64,000 nt of DNA from Loxodes magnus (lineage: Eukaryota; Ciliophora; Karyorelictea; Loxodida; Loxodidae): NCBI GenBank assembly GCA_946699065.1, contig CAMPDV010000192.1:186001-250000 (forward strand), read 5' to 3'. The first letter of the stretch is position 1. Each line of letters opens with the position of its first letter. The notes under the pieces are model-generated. The model saw nothing but the letters and a program-made list of their open reading frames with translations. It was not told the DNA's origin and made no database searches. Shown here piece by piece: positions 45,150-57,259 of the stretch. Position numbers and translations under genes: made by a program.

Positions 45150-47050
45150 AAATTTATTACTCTATTCTAAGTATATTAGAACATTAAATTTTGTAATAAT
45201 ATATACTAAGTTAAAGAAATTATTTTTTATTATTTATTATGTTTTAACTTTTACAATTTTTAAAGCTGAAAAAAATTAGCAGTACAACTAAAAATTTTTC
45301 GCAACATAAAATGAATATTTCCAAATTTATTCATTAAAATAAAAAAATTAGTCAAGAGAGTGAGATAAGAAAATAATTAAAAAAATAATATGACTACAAA
45401 AGAATTTATTTTCTTAATTATTATTAAAACTAAAAATGATTTAAATCATTAAAATCATATTTTAAATTTAAAATTATATCTTAAAACTGTTTTAATATAT
45501 ATTAATCATTTCTAATTTTTTTTATTCTTAGAGTCATTTTCATTTTTAAAATATTGATTAAGAAATTAAATAAAATATAGCTATTGGAATAAAGAAATAT
45601 TTATATAACTTTTTATTAAAAAAATTGCTTGGAAAAAGCTGAAAATGTAAATTTATAAGTAGCTAAATTGAAATTTTACAATAAATATATAACATGTAAT
45701 AGTATCTTAATTAGAAGTTAAAAAGTTCAAGTAATTACAAATTTTAAAGTAAATTTGCGATTAAATATTTCTTTTTTCTTTGAACTTTCTTAATAGAAAA
45801 TTACAAATAAGATTTATTATAAAATTATATTTTTCTTAATTATATTCAATACATTAAAATAAATGTATTTAGCAAGATCAGACTGATTACATAGTTTTCA
45901 CTTGCTTTACTTTGAATAACTACTACAAGATTAGAAAAAATGGATTGCTGGTATCTTGATGTAAGTAAGATCCATTTTCTGATTTTTCAATTATCAATAC
46001 TCTATTAAAATAGGAAAATTTTCAAAAATATTTGTGAAAAAAGAACCTCAAGGCACAAAGAATATACTTTTCAATAAATATCCTAATAATGGTTATTGTT
46101 AAGAAAATCTTACAATCATATCAATCATTCAGCAATTAAAAAACAATTTTAACTATAAAATTTAAATAAGAAATTTATTCAAAATTTTATAAAAAATTAC
46201 TTTTTATATAAATTAATTAATTTTTTATAGTTTATCTTATTTTTAGTAAAAAGAAACGCATTATCTTTGAATAAATTATGATAAATAAAAAATTAAAACC
46301 AAAATTAGATATTATAAAATATATTCAATTAAAAAATATTTAATTAAAAATATTACAGATAAAATTAAATTAAATTAAAGGTGATATAATTTTTATATAT
46401 ATAAATATAAATTAATTAAATGATTAATGTAATTAAAATTTTGGATAATATAATTATCATCTTATCTTTTTCAATAAAATATTTAAAGCTATTTATAAAA
46501 TAAAATTAATATTTACTTTTAAAAATTTGCAAAAAAATTGCTAGATTTTAAATATAATTTATTATAATTTACTGTTGATTTTAAAGAGATAAAAATTTAA
46601 AAAAAATGAATTTAAAAGTTTATTCTAAAAATAAATAATTTAAATATTTTATAAAAGAGAATCATTTAAAAGATGATAAAAGCTAAAGGAAAAACTTAAA
46701 ATAAATACATAATTTATAACATTTTTAAATATGCTTCACTTAATTATTTAGATTTCTTTTAATTTTTATCTTAATATACATTTCAATTTTATACATTATC
46801 ATGAAAAATTTTTTTTTAATAATTTTATTTTTTTAAATAAAAACTTTAAATTTACTTAAGAAATAAAATTATTTTATCAATGAACATGAAAAAAATGAAA
46901 GATTTTTGAAAAAATATTTTCAGTTAATTTTAATATGCATCAATAAATTGATAACTTTAATAATTAAATTACTAGTTATATAAAGAAAAATAAGCGTATA
47001 AAGAATTCAATCTTTTAAACTAAAATTTTAAATTTTTTCATATTTTTTAT
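45150..47050. other. AT-rich spacer, 1.9 kb
   Basis: The longest stretch without any recognised feature. Composition is close to pure A/T with short homopolymers. No repeat, tail or protein motif seen. Confidence 0.5.
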
Positions 47051-47059
47051 TTATAAAAC

Positions 47060-47700
47060 TTATTAATTAGTTATATGCGTGATTTTAATTTATACAGAAA
47101 GAGTTTTCATGCTTTTCACTGTCAGAAGTGGTTCCTTAGGATTTAACATTTTTTTAATAGCTTCTATATCACTCTTTGTTTTCTTTTCTTCTCTTTCTTG
47201 ATTTTTTAATTTCTATTTCTAACTGTTCAAATCTTCTCGAGAGTAGCTTTCTATAACCATTTTGATTTATAAAATTTAAAATATTATAAAAATTAGGAAT
47301 TGAGATTTTATAACCTTAGTCATTAAATACTATCTTTTTTTATAAATAATTAATTAGTATGATAGTGGATATATTTAATAAATGTCCAAGCATTTCAAAT
47401 TTCATAAATATATAAAAAATATTCTAAAAATATTGTAAAAATGGTGATAGTTTTTCTGAAGAATCCTTCGAATATTATAAATTGAGTTCTAAATTTACAT
47501 ACATTGATAATTTTTAATTTATAACTATTTCTACATATATTTATAATTTGATAAATAAATATAAATAACCAAGAATTCCTTTATATGAATTAATATTTTA
47601 ATTCTTTTAATTTTTAAGTAGCAGCATTATAGAAATAATTTTATATTATTTAGATATTTAGTAAATGTTATGAAGCTTTTATTGTTAAAATATATTTTAA
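47060..47700 (-). pseudogene. Decayed coding region paralogous to 20.3-20.9 kb
   Basis: Minus strand. FNDQGYKISIPNFYNILNF, INQNGYRKLLSRRFEQLEIE, then a Lys/Glu coiled coil in two overlapping frames, one of which ends LNPKEPLLTVKSMKTLSVQ. The S3 element is inserted at its 5' side (47.73 kb). Likeness to an HSF-type domain (glycine turn, then Asn, then Gly-Tyr-x-Lys, then coiled coil) is weak and I do not rely on it. Confidence 0.35.
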
Positions 47701-47727
47701 TTTTTAAAATGATTAAATAAATAAATT

Positions 47728-48090
47728 GGATTATAGAGCGCGTAGCACTCTCATTGGTGCGAAGCTCCTTAATTAATTTTATTTAATGTCGAAATTTTTT
47801 TACGGATCTCTTTATCCTTGTTTTCTCTTCCTGCAGTACGTCCCTGTAATTTTTCCTTCCAAAGCATAGGATGCAATATGCGATTACGGGTACATCTCTC
47901 CCCAACCTATGATGAAGAAGGTTTTCTCCTGGCATTCAGAGTTCTCCAGCTTGTCGAATCTTCCTATTCTTGTCATTGGTTTCTCTTTCTCCGATTTATC
48001 CTCCGTCCGCGCTCATTTTTTAGTTGCCTTGCTAAGCCTCCAAGTAACATCCGAAGGAAAGGGCTTTCCACTCTATTTAAAAATATATTA
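47728..48090 (-). repeat. S3 short retroelement with tail A, best preserved
   Basis: From TTTAAATAGAGTGGAAAGCC (about 48083) to the hairpin GAGCGCGTAGCACTCTCATT. Closely similar to the 6.47 kb copy, including the decayed knuckle AYCILCFGRKNYRDVL, except for a one-base length difference before it. Confidence 0.6.
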
Positions 48091-48365
48091 TATATTAATA
48101 ATAAGAATAAATGCTTACTTAAATACAGAAAAACCATAAATAAAGTTATTAATTCACTGTGTTAGAATTTAAAAATATTATATTGTTTTATATTAAAGCT
48201 TATTTTTAGAAATTAAGTATTAATTTATTTAACATTTTTAAATATCTAAATTTGTAATTTAAAAATTAAGTATTTTTGTTTATCTACCATCAGTTCTATT
48301 ACTATTTTTAATTTTCTAGCTATTTTATTCATTTAAACTTCATTATTCTTTTCTTAAGTATTATT
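48091..48365. other. AT-rich spacer
   Basis: Nothing recognised. Confidence 0.35.
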
Positions 48366-48369
48366 ATAC

Positions 48370-48655
48370 ATAAAATAAAGAGAGTTCTCGCTAGAAGTAT
48401 GAACGCTTGACTGACGCGCTAGTAATGATTTAACTACTAATTCTTATTAGTCTTGTTCAAGAAGACTGAAGTATTCGGTTTAAAATTAAAGAATAATTTT
48501 TAATAAGCAGATTCCCATTTGAAGAAGCTGACGTGACTCAATGGGCGAATAGAATAACAACAAGAAGTATGAGAACACTTTTTAATATTAAAATTGACAA
48601 TGAACACCAACGAGATAATACACACTCTTTAACAATATTTATTTATTGTTTATTT
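48370..48655 (+). repeat. S1 SINE-like element, 5'-truncated
   Basis: Matches the S1 body from GAGAGTTCTCGCTAGAAGTA onward, lacking the two-hairpin head, and ends in a decayed tail A (GAACACCAACGAGATAATAC). Confidence 0.55.
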
Positions 48656-49860
48656 ATATAAGAATTTTATATTATAGATGGAATTTAAACTAAAACTTTA
48701 TCCAGGAATTCATCGTTTAAAACGATTTTGTCATTTTTTCAATTAATGAAACATTCGCAAAGAATAGTTTGACCTGCTAAAATACATGGATTTCTGACCT
48801 ATAATAAATTGCTAATGGGAGAGAAGGTGTTTGTATATTGGTTAAAAAGAACTAAGCACACGTCAAATAGTTTAAGAGGTTGATGGAGAGGCCTCACTCA
48901 GAGTTTGCAAAATAAAACTTGACAATATATTCTTCAATTTCTACTACATACGAGATAACATCAAGACAACAGATATGAAAGATGAAGCTTATGTCATTCT
49001 TAATGAAATAACCAATGAGCTTCCTATTAATGGTCACATCCTCCTTGGTGACTTAAATGCAATACTAGATTTCGGTAGAAACCCTCTTACTAACTACAAT
49101 AATCTACATGACTAAAACAGTTTATATTATAGAATAACTTGTAGATAACCAATAACCCTATAGATAATACTACATTCATAGAGTTAGATATCAATATTAA
49201 TGTAATTACTATATATAGGCAACCCAACACTTAAATATTGATTAATTCAATAATTTCTACACACTCTATGATCAACTAATCACTGATCATATTCCTATAT
49301 CGGTCTAACTAGCAATGCAACCGAGAATGTCCCAAAATAACAGCAATTACTTTATAAAATAGATAAGCTACTTGATTCTATGGACAGATTAAATAACTAA
49401 AATAAGTTTTAAGAAAGTTTTCCTTTTTTTTGACTGTATATTAAGATAACTTAGATTTATAATATAATTTCATCACGAATTTACTTTAGAATAGTGCATT
49501 GGACACTTTAGAAATAGTTAAATAAAATACTAATTACAATAAACTCTCTAAGGATATCACCATGAAATATATAGCTGCGAAAAGAGAAAACTAGGAGTAC
49601 AAGAGGCTGCTATTTATGCAAGGAAGAGTCAATAAAGTAAGCTCATTCTATAATAGAAAAGTTAGAAGCAAATATATACAATCTAATTGGAAGTGGAAAA
49701 AACTCCAGACTAAAGGCAAGTTTCTCAAATTCAATGGGAACTAGCGAATGATGTTCTGATCAAGCGAAAAAATTATCAATTCTAAAATAAAGAATTAAAT
49801 GAATTTTAACAAGAACTATAGAACTCTTTTATTGATAATTGAGAAACTTTTGTACTTAAC

Positions 49861-49877
49861 AAACATTAAATATATTA
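49861..49877. repeat. Target-site duplication, left
   Basis: AAACATTAAATATATTA, repeated exactly at 50193-50209 on the other side of the D element. Confidence 0.8.
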
Positions 49878-50192
49878 ATTAATTAATTTCAACTAAAAAA
49901 GTTTTTGGACCGGAAACTCCTTTCCAATTGCACGACCCGATGCTCTCTTTTTATGGAATAGCGGGGATATCCTGTTGTGCTCCAGGCACAGCTGCTAGGG
50001 AGCTCCATCGCTATGAGCAGCCAGGCTTCAAGCCCCTACCAAGAGCGGATAATCTCAAAGACAGTGTTCCCTTTCAAAAATGACTCTGACCAGGGACTTT
50101 CTCAGCGACAGGAAAGGAACTTGTTCCTAGCCATAAAGCCAGAAAGTTTAGTACAAAAGGTTATTCTCAACTCCCACCATCTTTCAATTGTA
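49878..50192 (-). mobile_element. D-family SINE inserted in the LINE, reference copy
   Basis: 315 bp bounded by 17-bp direct repeats AAACATTAAATATATTA at 49861-49877 and 50193-50209. On the minus strand the element starts GAAAGATGGTGGGAGTTGAG and ends GTCCAAAAACTTTTTTAGTT plus an AATTAATTAAT tail. Candidate A box TATGGCTAGGAACAAG and B box GGTCAGAGTCA are about 40 bases apart, as in RNA polymerase III genes. It has no coding capacity. Copies: 14.2, 25.8, 32.0, 56.7 kb and here. Confidence 0.8.
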
Positions 50193-50209
50193 AAACATTA
50201 AATATATTA
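50193..50209. repeat. Target-site duplication, right
   Basis: Exact copy of 49861-49877. Confidence 0.8.
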
Positions 50210-50754
50210 CATAGAAGCAACTTGAGTTCAGTAAACAATAACAGATCTCAATTATAAAGATTCATAAATTATCAATTATCCATCTTCTCCCTTAAAAAAT
50301 TTTTAACTTTTCAAATTTTAAGAAATATAAGAAATCGTTGAGCATATTTTAAACGGAAAGGCAGCTGGGTCTGAAGGAATTAAGAGTGAACACATCATGT
50401 ATGCTGGAAAAGAGATACTGATAATAATGCACTGTTCATCAATAATATGTTAAGAATCTAAAGAATTCCATAAAAGTTGAATACCTCTATCATTATCTCT
50501 ATTTTAAAGAAAGGTAGTAAAAAAAACTAAAAACCAATTTCAATTATTGATACTATACTGAAAATCTATGGCCAGACTTTAACAGAAAAACCTTATAAAA
50601 TTCTTTAAGAGCGTAACGTCATACATCCAGCTTAAATAAGATTCCTCAAGAAGAGAAAAATAGCTTACTAAATATGATCATTGAAGCAGATTATTGACCT
50701 CTATTAAAGTGAAGAAAAATCTAAACAAATATGGTTATATTTTAATATAAGAGA

Positions 50755-51250
50755 AAAAATTAAGATAATAAATTAATATAAAATGACAATTATATCTGAG
50801 ATAGTAATGTTATAAATTATCTTCTTTATTATTAAAAATCTCTCATAGATAAAAAAGGTTTTAGCAATTTAAGAAAAAAAGAACAAAAAATTTATCTGAT
50901 TTTAATTTTAAAAGATATACATTTTTTATTAATTTATTATAAATTAATAAAAAATTTAATAAAAATTTTCAAAATTTTATTATTATTTTTATTAAAAAAA
51001 AAAAATTTATTGAAGGTTATAAATATATAATTCAAGTAAAAAGAGTTAAATTAAATTAAATTAAATTATAAATAAAGAGTCATATTAAAGCTAAAATATC
51101 TCTAAATTTTAGGTTCAAAATTAATTATTTAATTGTATCTGCTTAATATAATATATATTAATAAAAATTAATATGCTTTATATCCAAAAATTTTAACAGT
51201 TTTTACCTTATATTAAATCTTTTTTAATTAGTTTTTAAATAAAAGTTAAT
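50755..51250. other. AT-rich spacer
   Basis: Contains an ATTAA/TTAAA pentamer run near 51044-51067. No gene. Confidence 0.4.
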
Positions 51251-51251
51251 T

Positions 51252-52599
51252 TCATTTTATAAAATATATATAAGGAATCTATCCATTTGAACTATCTGTA
51301 CCATTATTTGAATCTTCTCCTTCAAATTTTTTTTTTTTTAAATTTACTTTTATTTCTTAAGAACTTACTTCGCTATGGAGTGAATTTTTATAGCATGACT
51401 TTTCACTTTTTAAAATTAACTTAATACTGTAAATCTAATTCTATTCAATTTGTATTTATTTATCAAACAATATTTTCTCAATTTTATTTTAATCATCTTT
51501 ATTTTTTATTTCAACTGTTTTATCTAAATTAAAAATAATCTCTGACTTAGTGCTTTCTCCCTTTTAAATTTTTAGTTCTTACACTTAAAGAATACTACCT
51601 ACGTATGATGGTATAAATTATGCTATTCCACATAATTTAGTATTTTTATTAGTTTTAAAACTTATGCAATCATAATTTTTGCCTGAAATAGCCCACCCCT
51701 TTGATAAATTTTCTAAATTATCTAATCTTTTTATTTCAATTAAATGATTCTCATCGAATTTATTAAATTCGTCTATTTTAATTTAAACCTTAATCATATT
51801 TTATAGTTATTTCATAATTTCTTAAAGTTGTTCTTCTAAAATTTCATAACTTAAATTCATTTAGAATTCTAATAAAGCTCCTTTTTAAATTTCGATTTCA
51901 GCTTATTCATATCTATGAGAAATGTATTAATATTATTTTTTTTATTTTCTTGGAATTATTAAAATATTTTAATTCTTTAATTTAGTTTTTCTATTTCATT
52001 TTATATTAATAACTTTTTCTAGTCTGAAGTATCTTTAAGATATTTTTCTTTTTCATCAAATAAATTTATTATATCTTTTATTGTTTTATCCTTCAATTAA
52101 ATTAATTTTTAGCTAGAAGTGTTATAGAAACTTTCAAGCTGATTATAATTTTCTTGGGTTTTATCTAATCTTTAATGCAACTCTTCTTTTTAAAAAAGTA
52201 TTTGCTTATTCAAATTTACAATATTTGGTTTCATTTCTTCAAAAATTTTTTAAACATATTAGACATCATGCTATTAATGATCACTGACTATGCATTTAAA
52301 GCATATTTATTATTTATCTTATTTACATCAAAATTCTTACTTTTCAGTATGTTTCTGACATTATAAATTTTCTTATTCTTATTAATTTTAAAGTAATTAA
52401 ATAATAGCGAAATTATTGGGTAATTAATCCGGCTGTTGATTAAACTTTTTTTAATCTAGAGGACAAGTAATTTGGTTTTAGAGGCTATAAATCTACTTAA
52501 GACATTCGATACATACCAAATGACCACATGGCAATGATTTTGGAATTCTTTTCTAATATCAATATTATTTAAACAAATAGGACACTCCAAATTCTACAT
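51252..52599 (-). pseudogene. RING / B-box / PHR-like pseudogene, mosaic
   Basis: ATG 52599. RING part CPICLNNIDI, then after a one-base loss GHLVCIECLKQIYSLQ and CPLDQKKFNQQPDQLP, which is almost that of the 32.6 kb gene. In the middle it carries the B-box TGA (EF-TGA-CK) and neighbouring sequence of the 26.5-27.9 kb pseudogene. PHR-like domain GWAISGKNYDCISF with Trp retained. A second one-base loss lies in the coiled coil. Immediate 5' flank equals that of the 27.86 kb gene. Ends at TGA 51252. Confidence 0.7.
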
Positions 52600-53394
52600 T
52601 ATTAAATTAAAATAATTTATAATATTTAATAACTTTATTTCCTTATAAAAATATTAAAATTAAAATAATTATATTTATAACTTAGATGTATTATCTTTTA
52701 AAAGTTAAAACTAAATAAAAGAAATATTATTTTCAAATGTTATAAATTAAATTACGATACAATTTACTTTTTCGAACATTTTTAAGTTATTGCAATAAAA
52801 ATTTTTATTTAATGAAAAATTATAATTTTATTAAAGCTAAGTAATAGTTCTATTGCAAGCTTCTATAGGCTGTTTAATTTTTAATATTTGTGGATTTATT
52901 TAAAATTAATTTTTAAATAAATTATAAATTTAGAAATTTTAATTAAACACTTTAAATAAAAAGATTCTTTTCACATTTAATAGAACCATATGTTCAAACT
53001 AAAAATTTAAAAACTATTTAAAAAATTTTAATTTTTATATTCTAATTTTCATTAAAATCTAAATTTCTAGCGTAATTTTCACTGCTTATTAAAAAAATTA
53101 TATTTTTAAATTGACAGAATAAATCAAAATAATGATTAAAAAGATAAAATTTTATAAGAAATTATGAGTTTAAAACTGAAAATTATTTATTTGGAGAAAA
53201 GTTTACTAATTAATAAAAAAGCATTAGAATAAAAATTAAAAAAGAAGTTTTGTTAACGCTATGTATAATAAAATTTAGAATTAAAATTACTTAATATTTA
53301 AATTAATAAAACTATAAAATATTAAAGAAATAAAACTATTAAAAAGATAAAATAAAAATATTTAATAAATAAAAAATATAATTATTATTTTTAA

Positions 53395-53579
53395 TTTTTA
53401 AGAAAAGTTAAGCTCATACTGTGTTCTTTTCTTCGAACAGTCTATTTAGGAATATAATAAGAAATGTTACTAATACATTTCTGCAAATCATGATCACTAC
53501 AAGTAATGAATACATACTCCATCTTATTAATTTAAGCAATTTTCAATACCAGAAAATCTTCTAGATTTGTTCTCTTCAT
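53395..53579 (-). CDS. LRR-like open frame, copy B
   Basis: ATG 53579, first 62 codons match copy A (28826) with changes including F to C in QKxISNIS and QIKV to RRKE. Downstream the frame differs because of a short insertion near 53337, which is why I limit the feature to the shared part; it has no stop at the lower boundary given. Confidence 0.35.
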
Positions 53580-53767
53580 TGAATCCAATCAACCATTATA
53601 AGTTTGGAAGTATAATCAGAAATTCAAAATCATACTTCTACTGATTATTTTACTTAAAAATTTAAATAAAGGAAAGATAATTAAGACTAAGATTTTAAAT
53701 ATTGTAAAATACATACTGATTAAATAAGAAAATTTAAAATTCATAATTTTATAGCATAATATAATTT

Positions 53768-54295
53768 ATTAATGTGGCGCCGCCTTTATTTGACTTGTCA
53801 CTTTTTATTTTATAAAAAGTCTCAAGAATATTCGTTTAAATTAATGAAATTACTCATTTCTCCTCCAGATTCATATTCTTGAATAGCATATCTGCTGCTG
53901 CAATGATATCCTTTCTTTATCATTCGTATTTTATTCCAATTTCAGTCTTTTCCAAGCTCTTGCTTTGTTCTTTCTTTTGAGTGTCTTTTATTTGGTAGAG
54001 TCATTTATATTCGCTAGTCATTTTTTTCTTATTAGGTTACTTTCATATGTACAATAAATCTTAGTTAGCTTTTTACAGAATTTTAAATTACTCTTTTAGC
54101 AATTTTTGGTATCTGTATTTTATTATATATTCTAGCCTTTTGAAGAATCATCATATAATAAGTCTTCTTTTTATTTGTAGAATTATGTATGCACTGAATC
54201 CTATAGTTTTTTCTTAGTCTATAACAGTAATTTAATCAAAGTATATCATTGTTATTTAGGAGATTATTTTAGGTGGATTGCTTCTTAGGTACCAT
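53768..54295 (-). pseudogene. Internally deleted ORF1 element, copy B
   Basis: Counterpart of 29015-29541, start at 54295 (MVPKKQ). An additional base near 54275 (AGGTGGATTGC against AGGCTATTGC in copy A) shifts the frame after the first codons. Confidence 0.5.
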
Positions 54296-54584
54296 TTTAT
54301 TTATATAATTTTATAATTATTATCAACAGAGGAAGGATATGCTGAAACAAAATCTAAAGTAAAATATAGGGAAATAAATCAGATAATTTTTTAAATCACT
54401 TTAAAAAACTGTTGAGAGAGTTTTAGATAGAAAATGCCAAATTTACTTAATTGATAATTAAAATTTAGCATTAATTAACTAACTTGCATAATAAGATAGA
54501 ATAACTATACTATTTTTACATATCTTTGGAATTTTAGCAGTCTATTTCTGAATAGTCTGGTTAAGCTTATTATTATGATATAAA

Positions 54585-55270
54585 ATGACACCTAAAAAAT
54601 AGCAAACTTCAACTAGACCAACAAAGTATAATAAGAAAAATAAATCAATCTTTAACATCTATTAAGGCGAATCTTAAACTCTAATAGTCAGTTCAAGTGC
54701 TTTCAAACAAAGCCTGCGTTTTGGTTTAGCAAATTGTTTAACTAAAACATGAAAATGGCTGATTAAAATAAGATATCATAAGTAGGCCTTTGTATCGGCA
54801 ATTATACACAATAATTCTACATTTTAATATAGACTACTATGAATAAATTCGGAAAAGTAATAGGAAATTCAAAATAAGATGAAAACGATCCTATGGATAT
54901 AGTAGACAGTGACAGAAGAAAACAACTAAGCATTAATCTTACATATTGAAGACAAAGAGTAAGGTTTTGATATGCAAGAAGACATATTATAAGGTAAAAA
55001 GTGTTGGAGATTTAAGGAAAAAGGAAAACAGAAGAACAAAAACTTAAAATAAAATATTTAAAATATGCTGCTCAAGAGAAGCAAATCTCTATAGAAGGAA
55101 AGAACAACAAATCCTATAAAAAATACCTTAGATACTAATGGAAGCAAGAAAAAAGTAAGGCAAGACATAATGTAAGTTCAATTTGAAGAAGAAGACTATT
55201 ATTAAGAATTAACTCCTTTTTTAAACTAATATTTAACTAACCAAATAAAGGTAAAGTCATTTTAATAAAT
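54585..55270 (+). pseudogene. ORF1 element, subfamily B, copy B with 71-bp deletion
   Basis: Counterpart of 29831-30590. The single TGGAAGCAAG at about 55139 marks the deletion. Ends in tail B (AACCAAATAAAGGTAAAGTC). Confidence 0.6.
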
Positions 55271-55295
55271 TATGTTATGTTAATTTATTTTTTTA

Positions 55296-55835
55296 AATGG
55301 ATGTTGGGCTCTAGTTAACTAAGTAGATAATCCGATGTAGTGTATTCTGCATTGCAAGTACTCTTGTAATACATGACATCTCGGATAAGTAAGGATGTGC
55401 ACTTTGTGTGATAAGCCTTTTTATTTGAGGATTCTTTCCATCGATACGAGAATCTGACTAAGAGCACTGAAATTCAAGTCTCAGATTTATCCTGTCTTTA
55501 CATGTTGTTAAACTGGTTGGAAATTAGAAAAAACCTAAAGATATGACTGAGATCAGAAATAATTTTTATTTAGATAAATTTAATTCGAATGTGGCATTTG
55601 ATACATGAAGCGAATTATCCTATAACCCCTTTTAACTCATACCTTCTGACGGAATAAATGAAAATTAGAGAAAGAAGTTAAACAATTTTTATTGAAAAAT
55701 GGAGAAAATTGGAAAATAAGAGCTAAGAGAGCAGGTGAAGCTAGAACATTACTAACTTTTATTAACAATAAAATTTAGCTTCTTTTATTAATCATAGTGA
55801 ACTTAATAAAGGTGAATTCACGTTAATATATTATT
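55296..55835 (+). repeat. S2 SINE-like element, copy B
   Basis: Counterpart of 30612-31150, same head and tail B. Confidence 0.55.
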
Positions 55836-55856
55836 TATAAATAAATAATAAATAAA

Positions 55857-56262
55857 TATGATTTTATAGCGCGTAGCATCTCGTTGGCGTGCAGGTCTTT
55901 CAATATTAATATTTAATTCTAAAAAAGTGTTCTCAAACCTCTTTGTTGTAATTCTAGCTGTTCAATGAATCACGTCAGCTTATCTAAATAGGGAATCTGC
56001 CTATTAAAGATTATTCTCGAATCTTAAATCAAATGCTCCAATCTTTATGAATAAGATCCAAATAAGAGCTAGTAATTAATAAGTAGGCACGTCAGTCAAA
56101 CTTTTATGCAGATAGCGAGAACTGTATGAAAAGTTAGGCTTGCTTCTTTCAAAATTGTCCACCCTTCCCCGTGGTGGCATCTAGTGCGAAATTGCTCGCA
56201 ATACAGTATATACTGCAACAGATTACCTACTTATTCTCCTGACCACAGTCGATATCCATTTT
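55857..56262 (-). repeat. S1 SINE-like element, copy B
   Basis: Counterpart of 31172-31578. Keeps CACGGGGAAGGGTG and GTGCGAAATTGCTCGC. Minor substitutions. Confidence 0.6.
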
Positions 56263-56264
56263 AT

Positions 56265-56710
56265 TACATAGTAACACTAAAATCAAAAATTTTCGTTTTA
56301 GTAAGTTGCTTGACCCAGGTATTTAGTAATTTACTTAACAAATTCATTTTAACTTTACTAATTCAAATTATAGCAACCCAAAAATCTTGTATTTTGAGGT
56401 TTTTATGGATCTACTCGTGCTTATCCTTTGAGTTTAAAATTTCTTTTTAATAAATAAAAGAAGAATTTTATTTAAAGCAAATAGATTCAAAATTATTACC
56501 ATCTAATTATTGAAAACAAATAATAAATAAAAATAATAATTATCTACAAATTTAATCAAATTTGAAATATAAAAAAACCTTTATAATAAAGCTTTAAAAT
56601 AAATATATAGCACTAAAAATATATTTTATCCTTTTTATTAATATACTATTAAACACTTCAAACAAATTATTTACTATCATTTCCAATATAATTTATTTAT
56701 TTATTTTAAC
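56265..56710. other. AT-rich spacer
   Basis: Nothing recognised; matches 31580-32035. Confidence 0.4.
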
Positions 56711-56714
56711 TACA

Positions 56715-57018
56715 GGAGTTTTTGAGACCGGAAATTCCTTTCCAGATAGAAGACTTGACACTCTCTTTTTAAGCATTATGGGGATTATGGGGATATCCAA
56801 TAATGTTCCAGACACAGCTGCTAGGGAACTTCATCGCATGAGCAGTTAGACTTCATTATCCTACCAAGAGAGGATAATCTCGAAGACAGCATTTCCTTCA
56901 GAAATTGACTCTGGCCATGAAATTTCTCAGAGACAGGAAAGGAATTTGTTCTTAGCCATAAAACCAGAAATTTTAGTCAAGAAGGGCAATCTCAGCCCCA
57001 CCATCTTTTTAATTATGT
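56715..57018 (-). repeat. D-family SINE, copy B
   Basis: Counterpart of 32040-32335, including the ATTATGGGG tandem repeat. The last substitutions between the copies on this side fall in its 3' end. Confidence 0.6.
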
Positions 57019-57259
57019 AATTTGAATATAATTAGTAAAGTTTTCATAAATCACCATATTTTAAATTTAATAAAATATTCTATTACTTTTTTTTAAAATA
57101 AATATAAAATGAACAAAATAGATTTTTAATTTTTCCAATATTAAGAAAAAAATTCTAAAAATATATAAATAAAAATAAACAATATTGCATTGAAATTCTT
57201 TAAAAATATTCTATCATTTGTAAAAAGTTATAATTTTTATTACTGTAATTTACTTGCAA

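Larger units (their letters stand above)
48780..50750 (+). pseudogene. LINE with apurinic-endonuclease and reverse-transcriptase segments
   Basis: Endonuclease: EVDGEASLRVCKIKLDN about 48875, then ELPINGHILLGDLNAILD near 49020-49070 (the GDxNA active-site block), and YDQLITDHIPISV near 49270-49305 (the SDHxPI-type end). Linker NQEYKRLLFMQGRVNKVSS. Reverse transcriptase start: LNGKAAGSEGIKSEHIMYAG about 50350-50400, RIPQKLNTSIIISILKKGSK, then KPISIIDTILKIYG. Later RT blocks are missing, so the element ends early. Frame changes between segments and a D SINE insertion make it inactive. Target-primed retrotransposition is the family's mechanism. REP-like assignment is inference. Confidence 0.75.

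Noticed and set aside
47818-48165. 115-codon standard-code frame on the plus strand
   Set aside because: It lies antisense within the S3 repeat and overlaps another frame shared with 6.6 kb; a shadow of a repeated element, not a gene.
49977-50201. 74-codon plus-strand frame
   Set aside because: Lies inside the D SINE, antisense.
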